DNA of 64,000 bases from Actinernus sp. WN-2022 (Eukaryota > Cnidaria > Anthozoa > Actiniaria > Actinernidae): contig JAOWCC010001589.1 of assembly GCA_030867875.1 (NCBI GenBank), forward strand, positions 76,531,537 through 76,595,536, read 5' to 3'. Positions 22,071-32,529 of this stretch are shown one piece after another. Made by a program: the position numbers and the translations under genes. The notes beneath the pieces are model-generated. The model had not been told where the DNA came from, ran no database searches, and worked only from the letters and a program-made list of their open reading frames with translations. Each line of letters begins with the position of its first letter. The first letter of the stretch is position 1.

Positions 22071-22325
22071 TTAAACCATTTGTTGGATCTGCTCAAGAGA
22101 TGCTCAAGAGTGCTCAAGAGATTTATCAACAGTTGTTTGAATATGATTCTCGAAATTAATGTTAGTCTCAGAAGGAATCTTAACATGTTTTGCTATTTGA
22201 AGTAAGCCACTTGCTAGAGCTACCATTCTACCCCTTTTAAAACGATATATCCAGCAGCATTTGATAGTTCTTGTTTAACTAATTCATTAGTTTGTAGATC
22301 TTTGCAAAGTTCTTCAATTCTTTAT
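22071..22325 (-). pseudogene. Polinton block, most upstream fragment
   Basis: A decayed frame with readable pieces NELVKQELSNAAGYIVLKG and, one frame over, MVALASGLLQIAKH. The latter is interrupted near 22107 by a TGA inside a triple TCTTGAGCA slip duplication and then ends at 22071. The 15-bp satellite starts immediately beyond, so the rest of the element (upstream genes, terminal repeat) is missing. Confidence 0.4.
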
Positions 22326-22775
22326 TGTCTATAGGAATCTTATCTTATCTTATCTTATCTTATCTTACCCTATCTTATCTTACCCTATCTTATCTTACCC
22401 TATCTTATCTTACCCTATCTTATCTTACCCTATCTTATCTTACCCAATCTTATCTTACCCTATCTTATCTTACCCTATCTTATCTTACCCTATCTTATCT
22501 TACCCTATCTTATCTTACCCTATCTTATCTTACCCTATCTTATCTTACCCTATCTTATCTTACCCTATCTTATCTTACCCTATCTTATCTTACCCTATCT
22601 TATCTTACCCTATCTTATCTTACCCTATCTTATCTTACCCTATCTTATCTTACCCTATCTTACCCTATCTTATCTTACCCTATCTTATCTTACCCTATCT
22701 TATCTTACCCTATCTTATCTTACCCTATCTTATCTTACCCTATCTTATCTTACCCTATCTTATCTTATCTTATTT
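22326..22775. repeat. 15-bp satellite (CTTATCTTACCCTAT)n, about 29 units
   Basis: A very homogeneous tandem array. Because 15 is divisible by three, one frame stays open as a pentapeptide repeat (LSYLT), which is not taken as coding. Followed by low-complexity TTTAT-rich DNA to 22945. Confidence 0.95.
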
Positions 22776-22948
22776 TTTAATTGGATATTATTTATTTTAT
22801 TTTATATTAAAATTTTATTTATTTATTTTATATTTATTTTGTTTTATTTTATTTATTTATTTCATATTTATTTATTTATTTTATTTTATATTTATTATTT
22901 TATTTTATTATTTAATGGAATATTATTTATTTATTTATTTAATGGAAT

Positions 22949-23019
22949 AGTAGTTGGGAAAAGCAGATTCTTCAGACGCATTTTGCAAAATGCGTCACAA
23001 TCGGCTTTTCCCTACTACT
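22949..23019. repeat. Hairpin with 22-bp perfect palindromic core
   Basis: Outer arms AGTAGTTGGGAAAAGC/GCTTTTCCCTACTACT flank a perfect GACGCATTTTG/CAAAATGCGTC palindrome. Confidence 0.8.
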
Positions 23020-23035
23020 TCTCAAGTGATCTGAT

Positions 23036-23155
23036 CGTTTTGAGAAGCACATGATCGATTTGAGAAGTACATGATCGTTTTGAGAAGCACATTATCGATT
23101 TGTAAAGCACATGATCGATTTGTAAAGCACATGATCGATTTGTAAAGCACATGAT
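23036..23155. repeat. 20-bp satellite, left part
   Basis: About six copies of TTTGAGAAGCACATGATCGA, some with TGTAAAGC. The array stops at an (ATA)n tract that is the tail of the LINE inserted here. It continues at 26052. Confidence 0.9.
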
Positions 23156-24225
23156 AATAATAATAATAATAATACAAATATTTAGACAGGGTAGTGCCTT
23201 CAGAAATAAATACTGCTATCAATGGCAGCCCTGTATAACTTAAATACAAAAAAGCTAAAAAGTTAGTAACAATATATAAAATATCTTAATTAAAAACCTT
23301 AAAAATCGCTAACAAGAATTAAAATGATGGCAGATTGCGTTATATCTTTCCTTAGGGGTCAAAATTGACTTAAGATGTACAGGCAGCGCATTGTATATGT
23401 GTGCCCCTTGATAATAAAAAGCTCTCCTTGCTACTTCCAGCCTCACTTTAGGCAGTTCAAGATCAGTGTTTGAGCGTCGCGTATTGTTTGAGTGTCGCGT
23501 ATTTACACTATGGATCTCTTTACGGGTAATACAATAATTCTTAAAACCACTACCCCTTCAGTACATTTCATCACTAGCTGAACACAGTGCATTTGTCTTC
23601 TACTGGTAAGGGATGCCCAACCCAATCTAGTAACTATGGTATCTGTATCTTCCTGTGTCTTGAATCCCGAGACAATCCTAGCCGCGCGTCTCTGCAAACG
23701 TTCAAGCGCTCGTGAATTATTCACACCTAAGCCACAATAGCAGGTGTCACAGTACTCCAAAACTGGCAAAACTATAGACTTGTATAAACGATTTGCCGAT
23801 TCACTTGTAAGGCAGTACCGCATTCGTGACAGCATTCCGAGTGTCTTTGAAACTTTATCCTTAACGTTACATATGTGTTCATTGAATGAAAGACATTCAT
23901 CCAACGTCATACCCAAGTACTTAAATACATTGGAATGCTTAACGGCCTCACCACTGATATAAACACCATCCACATTCTGTTTGCCTAGCTTTTGCCTTGT
24001 TCCAAATGTGACATACTCAGTCTTCTTCATATTTAAAAACCAACCGTTATCCTGAAGCCAGGAAGTGGTGGTATTTAGATCGAGTCTCAGCTTCATTTCT
24101 ACTTCAGACAAGCTTTGCGCTGCGTAATATATTACCGTATCATCCGCATAAAGCAAAACATTTAAAAAAGCAACAACATCAGGAAGATCATTCAAATACA
24201 TAATAAATAATAAGGGTCCAAGTAT

Positions 24226-24650
24226 GTGCATAGCTACAATCTTAGAGGCAGCAAATTTGACCTACAACCTCCTAAGCCAAAAACCAATTTCATGAATATG
24301 CTCCTTCTCCTATCGCGGTACCATTGCCTGGAATGAGCTTTCAAATGAAATAAGAGAACTCGACAGCTTGACAACCTTCAGAAGATCCCTCAAACGATAA
24401 CACAATTTATTCTTATAATATAAGTTTTTACGGGGAAGGGATATTATTAGTATATTATTACTAACATGTAGGTATTAGTTCAGCTGTGCATTATATATTA
24501 TATAGATTATATTATATATTACTTAACTGTTATATTATTACTTCACTGTATTATTATTGTTATTACTATGCACGGCATGTCTGAAAATCAGTTTTACTGA
24601 GCCGTTTACCGTGTTGAAATAAAGTTAATTATTTTATTATTATTATTTAA
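24226..24650 (+). mobile_element. Second LINE 3' end inserted in the first LINE
   Basis: A 425-bp insertion flanked by an AAGTAT duplication (24220-24225 and 24651-24656). It contains the end of a LINE ORF (FSYRGTIAWNELSNEIREL), a stop, an AT-rich 3' UTR and an ATAAAG...(TTA)n tail. Orientation is opposite to its host element. Confidence 0.8.
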
Positions 24651-24796
24651 AAGTATCGATCCTTGAGGTACGCCACTGTCAATAACCATGGCAGATGAGA
24701 GATGATTCTCGTAGGATACAATCTGTGACCTGTCCGCCAAATAATTCTCGAACCAGGTGAGAGCTGCTTTCTGGACCCCAAACCTATGAAGCTTAA

Positions 24797-25348
24797 AGTG
24801 CATATAAGCCCTGGCCAATTATGCTTCTTTTTTAAAGCTTAGACCTTAAAAGGTAGAAAAAAAATTCAGAAATTTCTAAATAAAAATGTTTTCATCATTT
24901 TTTTAGCTACTAAACTTCCAAATGTAGAATAATTTCCGCGCACCTTCGGGGACTGGGACGAGAATAAAACGTGACGTCATCAACAGAACTCGTCTCTTCG
25001 CGGCTTTAAAACGTTGGCTTATGTGCAAAATAATTGAATAGATAACCGAGAAAGATGATAATCTCGCGCTAAACGTTTCGAAGAGCTTTATTCGGCAAGG
25101 CCTTTCATGCAATAGCGCATCGAGCGTGTTCTGTTGATGACGTCAAACTAGACCCAGTGCCAATTTTGTAAAGCGCTCTAGCGCGCTTGATTTTCGTCCA
25201 CAGGCAACCCAAGACATGTTTTTGGCCAACTTTGAACGGCCAATACACCACGACAAATAAATCAAATCAACTTTTTATTACGGAATCCTTTGTCTATGGC
25301 CTCTAGTCTCTTCGTAAGAAATATAATTAGCCAGGGCTTATATGCACT
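24797..25348. mobile_element. TTAA-flanked MITE (piggyBac-type target)
   Basis: About 25-bp terminal inverted repeats (AGTGCATATAAGCCCTGGC...) and a TTAA duplication (24793-24796 and 25349-25352). It sits in the reverse-transcriptase frame, and removing the element plus one TTAA leaves that frame continuous. No transposase. Confidence 0.85.
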
Positions 25349-26051
25349 TTAATTAAAAGGTTATTGTGGGGGACAGTGTCAAAAGCCTTTGTTAAGTCGA
25401 TGAACACTGCACCAGTGACAAAACCTGAGTCCATGTGACGGCGAATCATGTCACAGAGGTAAGTTACAGTCACCTGGGTAGAGTGATTCTTCCTGAACAC
25501 CGACTGATATGGAGACAATAAATCATTCTCTTGTAGATAAAGGTGCAGTCGTATGAATACGACTCTTTCTACGATCTTGGATAGCACCGGGAGTATTGAA
25601 ATAGGGCGATAGTTGTCAACATCGTCCTTCTTTCCTGATTTAAATAGTGGAACTACTTTAGTTTGTTTCCAGTCCCTCGGCAATACACCCGATTTAAGAG
25701 AACAGTTAATTAAATGAGTTATGCATCGTGCTGTAACTGAGGCACTGTCCTTTAAAAGTCTTGCCGGTATACGATCTAAGCCAGTAGCTTTGGTGGTCTT
25801 AAGTGCCTTAAGTTGGAAACAAAACAAATGACTGAGTCACTTTGTTAATCGAGTAGAACCTCTTCTCTGTAAAAGAGGAGTCTAGGCCATAAACAGTACG
25901 GTCATAAATAGCCCTTGGACGATTACTGATTTCAAGCAGCTTATTAACGACAGATGTAAAGTGCTCATTAAATCGTTGCGCAACAGTTCTCTTGTCTAAC
26001 ATAGTCTCGTTTCCAATAGTATTCTTTGCGACTGACTTCTTGTTCGATTCG

Positions 26052-26445
26052 AATTTGAGAAGTACATGAATTTGAGAAGTACATGATCGTTTTGAGAAGT
26101 ACATGATCGATTTGAGAAGCACATGATCGATTTCAGAAGTACATGATCAGATTTGAGAAGTACATGATCAGATTTGAGAGGTACATGACTGTGAGGTACA
26201 TGATCGATTTGTAAAGTACATGACGATTTGTAAAGTGCATGATCGATTTGAGAAGTACATGATCGATTTGAGAGGTACACTATTGTGAAGTACATGATCG
26301 ATTTGTAAACTACATGATCGATTTGTAAAGTGCATGACGATTTGTAAAGTGCATGATCGATTTGAGAAGTACATGATCGATTTGAGAGGTACACGATTGT
26401 GAAGTACATGATCGATTTGTAAACTGAATGATCAATTTGAGAAGT
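26052..26445. repeat. 20-bp satellite, right part
   Basis: About 19 copies of the same unit as 23036-23155, with TGAGAAGTACATGATCGATT as the common form and several 1-4 nt indels. Confidence 0.9.
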
Positions 26446-27792
26446 AATTTTGACAGTAATAACGCGCCATACATGCAGTCTAAGTGGTTCTGAACAAGGA
26501 TTGTGTGATGTGACAAAGTTATTATTTAGTGTAGCTAAATCAAATTGATCTTTAAATTAAAATTCCCCGCTGAACTTAATATAAAACGAGCTTTTATCCA
26601 CACTGATCGGCGCAGAATTGAGTTTTTGGGAATCTAACGCTAGCCAAATGTAACTTGCAAACGTTTTATCAAATATAAACAGTGCATGATCCGGAGGTCA
26701 ACTGGCTGGAAGATCGATCAAAGATGGAACCTATCTGAATATATTATGTTATTTCAGTTCATTTTCTCATTCGAGAATTCCGAATACAGAACTTCGAATT
26801 CAGGAATACTCATGACTGACTTTACTTATAAACTGGTCCAGTCTCTATCTACGCTCACGCCATTCTGTTCAGTTGAGCTAAGCAAAATGCCGGTATATAC
26901 TTCATGGTAGTGTTCCGTTCCATATAGTCTCCCTGCAAGTATATAGCAAAACGCCATCGGAGAGTCCCGATGTACACAGAAAATCCCAAAGTACACACCA
27001 TAAAACGATGAATGAATTAGCTAGGACCCACTAACCCTAATAACTCGTGTTCTGCGCTTGCGCGCATCCACGAGTTAAAAACATGAAACTTGAGACATGT
27101 TGGATTTCATTCCGCAAAATCACTACAGATTGATATCTCCTACATATTAGGTACCTTGTACTCACGAAACTTGACTGGATTTCTCGTGGCTGTTGTCTGT
27201 CGATCCCCGCGAAACATTGATCGAAACTGCTCTCACAAAATTTAGGGTATTATAATCACTTGCCGTGACAATCTGTAGGGTCTAGGAGAATCAAGTGCAC
27301 AGAATGAAAAAGAAAACTATGAAGATTGAACGATTTATCCAAGAATGGCGGCCTTGCACCCTGCAGTTGACGTAACGATGGCAATGTCAAAAAAGGGAGC
27401 CGATTGGTTGACTTCATTTGTCAACAAATGATTTAGAACTCAAGGTGATTCCAGCTATCATATATGTCATTTGTTCGAGACAGAGTTGTGAATACGTTGT
27501 TTATTTTATTTTATTAACTTCGCCATGTACATATCCTGGATACTAGAGGTACCAGGTTCTAAGAGTAAGGCGCGAAGCGCCGCCAGCGAGGACGGTCGTC
27601 TCGCAAAACAAAACTCCGAGGAATCAAAACTCCTTCGATCGCGGCACATTATATTATATTATTACATTATATCCATCCCTGAGCTTTTCTTCCGTACCTG
27701 AACCCCTCTGGAACCAGGGTACCATGTACATGACATGTATCCTGAAACAAAATCGAACAAAACTTGTTTTGAGCCGATTGTGTCATGAGTGT
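26446..27792. other. Intergenic; nothing recognised
   Basis: No supported gene. A short frame at 26686-26910 has no recognisable features. AT repeats lie at 27650-27675. Confidence 0.4.
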
Positions 27793-28652
27793 GATGTTAG
27801 TTTCGTAAAAACGCGCCTGCAAATGAAACGGTCGGATCCTGGCTCGGAAACTAGCTCCTATATTAGTTTTGATTATCTCTTTTTTTCTCACTAGTTTATT
27901 ACTAACACTGATGTACGATTTGCTACGAGCATCAAGCTACATAATTTTAACGGTTTCACTCCCCGCCTTTTCTTTCCCCTTCGGGGCTCGCTCGGCACTA
28001 CGTGCCTCTTCGGGGCTCGCTCGACATACGTGTCTTGTGAGCGCCAACATTAATTATTGTCAGCGGAAAGTCGCAGTGTAATAATAAAAGGAATTTCAAG
28101 ATGGCGGCTAAACCTGGAAGAGATCGTGAGTGAAACAAAACAGGTAAGGCTGCCGTGCTCCCTTGCTTGTACCGAGAAATTGTGCAAATGGTTGTTCCTA
28201 AAGGTCCAAAGGAAGCCCCTCTGATGTTAGTTTCGTAAAAACGCGCCTGCAAATGAAACGGTCGGATCCTGGCTCGGAAACTAGCTCCTATATTAGTTTT
28301 GATTATCTCTTTTTTTCTCACTAGTTTATTACTAACACTGATGTACGATTTGCTACGAGCATCAAGCTACATAATTTTAACGGTTTCACTCCCCGCCTTT
28401 TCTCTCCCCTTCGGGGCTCGCTCGGCACTACGTGCCTCTTCGGGGCTCGCTCGACATACGTGTCTTGTGAGCGCCAACATTAATTATTGTCAGCGGAAAG
28501 TCGCAGTGTAATAATAAAAGGAATTTCAAGATGGCGGCTAAACCTGGAAGAGATCGTGAGTGAAACAAAACAGGTAAGGCTGCCGTGCTCCCTTGCTTGT
28601 ACCGAGAAATTGTGCAAATGGTTGTTCCTAAAGGTCCAAAGGAAGCCCCTCT
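27793..28652. repeat. 430-bp tandem duplication
   Basis: 27793-28222 and 28223-28652 are nearly identical copies in direct orientation (I noticed one substitution, TCTTTCCCC versus TCTCTCCCC). Each contains GGGGCTCGCTCGGCACTACG-type repeats and the start-like caagATGGCGGC. Confidence 0.9.
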
Positions 28653-28845
28653 GATGGAAAGAGACATTAAAGTTTCAAAGATTTACCCTGGCAAAACACA
28701 AAGTACTGAAACAAGGGAGGTTGTTAAGAATCCCAGACCAAAACATTACCGATATGTTATAAGCACAAGGACTCGGCTATACTACTTTTTAACTGATCTA
28801 CGTGAAGCAGACAACTCAGATGCCCCTATTGTTCAGAATTCTTGA
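28585..28845 (+). CDS. Unrecognised open frame, possible exon
   Basis: An 86-codon frame that begins in the second duplicated copy and extends 190 bp beyond it (KVSKIYPGKTQ, KNPRPKHYRYVISTRTRL, FLTDLREADNSDAP). It looks protein-like and hydrophilic. Two further short open stretches downstream (28870-29060, including SLEEEITARNIYHLLLMKEQ) are in other frames, which would fit a degenerate or retro-copied gene. I do not recognise the family. Confidence 0.3.
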   Translation: MLPCLYREIVQMVVPKGPKEAPLMERDIKVSKIYPGKTQSTETREVVKNPRPKHYRYVISTRTRLYYFLTDLREADNSDAPIVQNS

Positions 28846-28849
28846 AGCC

Positions 28850-30132
28850 TACTTGGATACATCTTCTTGTTCATCTAACACTGTCTCCTCAGTTTATCAA
28901 CTTAACTCGGTGATATATCATACCAGGATCCTGTTCTTGTTCCATCTCTTGAAGAAGAAATAACAGCTCGGAATATTTACCACTTACTTTTAATGAAAGA
29001 GCAAGTACAGAACTTATTAACAGACCTGTCAACTTTTTCAGGCACAGAAAGTACAAGATAAGGCCTTACGAATGAGTCTGCTGTAAGAGAAGAGTACACA
29101 AAGTTGATGCCAACGAAGCTTTTTGAATAGTATTACGAAGGTTACGTTGAAGCTCGCTAAGTAGTATCGCTTTGCCGTCAAAATTTGACTTTTTCTCGGT
29201 CTGTGTTGGAAAATGTTTCAAGTTTCACTCGGCAAATGAAAGATATAAGTCAATAATCAGTCTCAGTAAAAATATTGACTTGAACTTAGCATTCCAAGTT
29301 GTATCGGTTTTGACTTTTTTCCCGTAATGAGGGTCTAAACCAAACATGTCCCTTTACACAATGGCGAAGATCGCGAGCACTCAGATCATCAGTGCAAAGC
29401 TCCGCCTCCTCCGATCCGGCCTTCCGTAATCCCAGTGAACATCAAATGTACGATTGTCGGGCCTGGCCTAATCAGCCGAGCAGGAAATCAACAAACGATT
29501 TTCGAAGTGCATTGTGTAAGAGGACCTCATTTGGATATGTCCATAAAACAATGGCCATTCTGCGCGATGGAGTAAATATGCGGTAACGAAAAAAGAAACA
29601 ACAGTCATATGAAACGTTGCAATACAATTAAAATGAATATAACCTTGATTTATATGCAGGCAAGAAGTCACGAAACAATCTAATGAGCACTGAGTGAACT
29701 CAATGACACATGCAAAATAATAAAAGACACAGGACACACCTAAATGTTGGAAACCAAACCCACAGGACACCAATACGTGTTTATTCGCCGCTTGGTATAT
29801 TACGCACCCCAAAATCAACGAACTAAAATCAAGACAGGACAAAAATGTTTGGAAACGACATTTCTACTAGTCATTAATTATTCATGAGGGAAACCACCAA
29901 TCCCAGGGCTGGATTTGTACCACGTGCCGTACTTTGATACTGTCAGCACCACTTCAAAGTTCTAATACTTTGAAATTTCAAATTAAAAAATTCAAATTAA
30001 AAGTTTTGGCCTGAGATAACCTTGAATGTTAGCTGGTTGGCGTCAAGTGGAAAGCGTATGCAATATTTAAGTAACAATTTCAAGTCCTTAGGGAAGAGCA
30101 CGAGATATTAATTACGAATGCCCAACGGCGGT
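28850..30132. other. Intergenic; nothing recognised
   Basis: Apart from the possible degenerate coding stretch near 28870-29060, no gene is supported. Confidence 0.4.
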
Positions 30133-30274
30133 CCCTTCATGTAGGCACACATGAGTTGCTACCAAAATACAATAGAATTAACACAATACAAAACAATAGA
30201 ACGAAATACATAATACAACAGAACACAATACAAAATACAATTTGGTAGCAATTCATGTGTGCCTACATGAAGGG
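30133..30274. repeat. Foldback MITE
   Basis: Arms CCCTTCATGTAGGCACACATGA / TCATGTGTGCCTACATGAAGGG (with adjoining GTTGCTACCAAA/TTTGGTAGCAAT) enclose an AAATACA-rich spacer. Confidence 0.8.
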
Positions 30275-31241
30275 AGAGCCGTGAAAAGGTAAAGATAAAC
30301 TAATAACTTTTAATCGCAAATTTGAGAACTTTCCTCACTGACGATTTTCTTTGAAAATCAAACCATAGTTACTAGTTTATAAAAACTAAAAAAATTCTTC
30401 ATAATTGTTGGTTTTCTGTTGAATTCATGAACATCAATCAATTGGAAATGACGAGAAAAGAGAATAGAAAATTAACACCATGCCAGTTACATTCGATTAT
30501 TTTGCAGTTCATTCTGTCGTTCACTGCCGCAGCATTACTAGTTGAAGGAACGATTTTGTCCCGAACAGTGATCCACTGTTAAACATTTACTCTCCTCGCC
30601 TCAACGCTATTGTTTACGGATCTGTTTGTTGCTTCTGTGTTGTGTTTGAATGTAATCTTCTTTTTATTTATGAGCTTTGATGGAAAACAATATTTTAGGC
30701 CTGGGTTGTTCTCCAAACTGGAGCGCATCCGACTGAACTCGTGCGTACAATGGAGTAGACAGCATTCACTCGGACGGCGCTATATAACATCCTCTTCCAT
30801 TCTCACATTAATGCGGCTTATTTCATGATTTTCGCGTGCTGTAATTTTATTGAAAAATATAAGATTACATGTACGCCCTCTTTCACTGCGAATGACTTCA
30901 CGATTATTCTTTAAAATGTTCACATCTCCAGTACTAGTCCATTTGCCCCAGCGGAACTCCCACGTAAAACTTCCTTTAACGATTTTGAACTGGGTTATTC
31001 CCTTTTAGCATTTTAGATATGAATGATTTTTTTAGATATGAATGATCAGTACCACTCCTTCAAGCAGGCAGTCGATTAAATCGGCTTGCGTTGTTGATTC
31101 CTTTACGATGCTTTTGTTGCTGTTTCCGTATATGTATTTGACTCAGTTTTACAATTTTAATTACATTTTCAGTTTGCCTATTTCACTATGCAGCATACAG
31201 AATACAATATGTTGGCGTCAGATTACTCATCTGGAATCTCT

Positions 31242-32420
31242 TCAGTCGACCATAGGCTGTGGACAGTCTCGGAGGACGTCCATCTCGATAGCAGCTGGAC
31301 TTTCTTCTGATGTCTTACGAGAGGTGATCGATCGAATTGACCTTGTCGTTCTTGTAATGAATGTATGCATACTCATTCCATGGATCACTTGTTTTAGGCT
31401 TTTACGATAGTTACTAAATAAGATAAAGTACATACAAGGGTTGATGCTCGCGTTGAGCCAAGTCAGAAAATTAACAACAAACCACATCTCCACCCACCAT
31501 TGCAAGCTCGATGCCTGCCAATTCATTTTTAAACTTTGCACGATCATTACTCCGCTATAGGGAGCGAAACAAACTCCAAATACAATCACAATAGCGAGGG
31601 CTTGCTTCAAAGTAGTACATCTGCTCTCTTTATCACGCTGATATCCTGCTTTTCCAGAAATCATTCTCCGTCTAACATTGTGTTGTTTCTTCAGTGTTAT
31701 CAGTATTGCAGAGTATAGTGTGGTTAGAAGGACGAACGGGAGAAATATGAAGATGATGTGATCGGCGAGACTGTAGCGCTGTTGTATATGCACGTGGATG
31801 GAGTCGGTAAGGTGCCAACTTGAGACGCACCCGACGTTTGGAAACAACTTATACGTGTAGAAATCGGTTGATACGAAGCCTCCTGCTACAAACCACGTCG
31901 ACACCAACATGGCACAGCGAACTCTTGGAGTGATCATGTTCAGCCTCATGGAGAACACTACAGCACAGAACCGATCAACAGCCATGAACACCAAGCTGAG
32001 GACAGAGACACGCGGTGAAAGGTCACCACAGAAATGCAGCAATTTACAAAAAAATTCACCCCCACCACCAGTCAAATGCCATTTGCCCACATCGATAGAG
32101 ATTAGCCATGATAACCACACTGGTAGAACGGACATTGGCGTGAGAAGATCAGATATGGCCATGTTGAGAATGAAATAGTTCATAGTCTTTCTCAATGTCT
32201 TAGTTTTGCATATCACTATTATAACAAGCGAGTTCCCCACAAGACTGGTAACTATAAGGACACAAATCATTGTAATCTTCACGATGCTTCCTGCACTTAA
32301 TCTTGACTCAGCAGAGGAAAGGCTCGGAGTCGTTGTTGTGTTGGCTTCTGTTGAATTCATGACTTCAGTTCCGTTCATCAAATTCAGATTTTGGATGTGC
32401 GCTGTAATTGTGTTAGACAT
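31242..32420 (-). CDS. Class A (rhodopsin-like) GPCR, 392 aa, single exon
   Basis: A seven-helix receptor of the plasma membrane. The extracellular N-terminus (1-46) has three N-glycosylation sequons (NGT 16, NST 22, NTT 27). TM1 has GNSLV (Asn63). TM2 has NMAISDLLTP (Asp91). Cys125 at the top of TM3 probably pairs with Cys198 in the second extracellular loop. The DRY position reads DRF (149-151). TM4 has Trp176, TM5 has Pro228, TM6 has FGVCFAP (281-287, Phe where CWxP has Trp) and TM7 has NPCMY (327-331, canonical NPxxY). A Ser/Thr/Arg-rich tail follows. Length and motifs are those of a peptide- or amine-type receptor, but the ligand is not predictable. It has no introns, as is common for cnidarian receptors. 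The first Met follows a short leader with a TATA-like box 90 bp upstream. Confidence 0.93.
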   Translation of the reverse strand: MSNTITAHIQNLNLMNGTEVMNSTEANTTTTPSLSSAESRLSAGSIVKITMICVLIVTSLVGNSLVIIVICKTKTLRKTMNYFILNMAISDLLTPMSVLPVWLSWLISIDVGKWHLTGGGGEFFCKLLHFCGDLSPRVSVLSLVFMAVDRFCAVVFSMRLNMITPRVRCAMLVSTWFVAGGFVSTDFYTYKLFPNVGCVSSWHLTDSIHVHIQQRYSLADHIIFIFLPFVLLTTLYSAILITLKKQHNVRRRMISGKAGYQRDKESRCTTLKQALAIVIVFGVCFAPYSGVMIVQSLKMNWQASSLQWWVEMWFVVNFLTWLNASINPCMYFILFSNYRKSLKQVIHGMSMHTFITRTTRSIRSITSRKTSEESPAAIEMDVLRDCPQPMVD

Positions 32421-32508
32421 CAGTCCTTTCTCCGCGGCAGTGAAGACGAACAGGTTGGAGAGATCAGACTGAGATGTGAATCTTGTGGATTACTGTCCAA
32501 TACTGTCT

Positions 32509-32521
32509 CTTTATATATCCA
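32509..32521 (-). promoter_or_regulatory. TATA-like box of the GPCR gene
   Basis: On the minus strand GGATATATAAAG lies about 90 bp before the GPCR start codon, preceded by an inverted CCAAT (TTATTGG). Placement would give a 5' UTR of about 60 nt. Confidence 0.4.
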
Positions 32522-32529
32522 ATAAAAGT

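Larger units (their letters stand above)
23156..26050 (-). mobile_element. CR1/L2-like LINE fragment, minus strand, twice interrupted
   Basis: A 5'-truncated non-LTR retrotransposon ending in an (ATA)n tail at 23156. Reverse-transcriptase blocks in order are KTTKATGLDRIPARLL, NYRPISILPVLSKIVE and AFIDLTKAFDTVPH-type sequence (25827-25353), FGVQKAALTWFENYL and DSGVPQGSIL (24792-24657), and LLYADDTVIY (catalytic YADD) onward to the C-terminus with a stop at 23309-23311 (24219-23312). A frameshift lies near 23510. It is interrupted by a TTAA MITE (24797-25348) and a second LINE end (24226-24650). It sits inside a 20-bp satellite. Confidence 0.85.

Noticed and set aside
22325..22780. 151-aa open frame of LSYLT pentapeptides
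   Set aside because: It is the translation of a 15-bp satellite whose length is a multiple of three.
31536..32472. Plus-strand frames over the GPCR
   Set aside because: Shadows of the well-supported minus-strand receptor.
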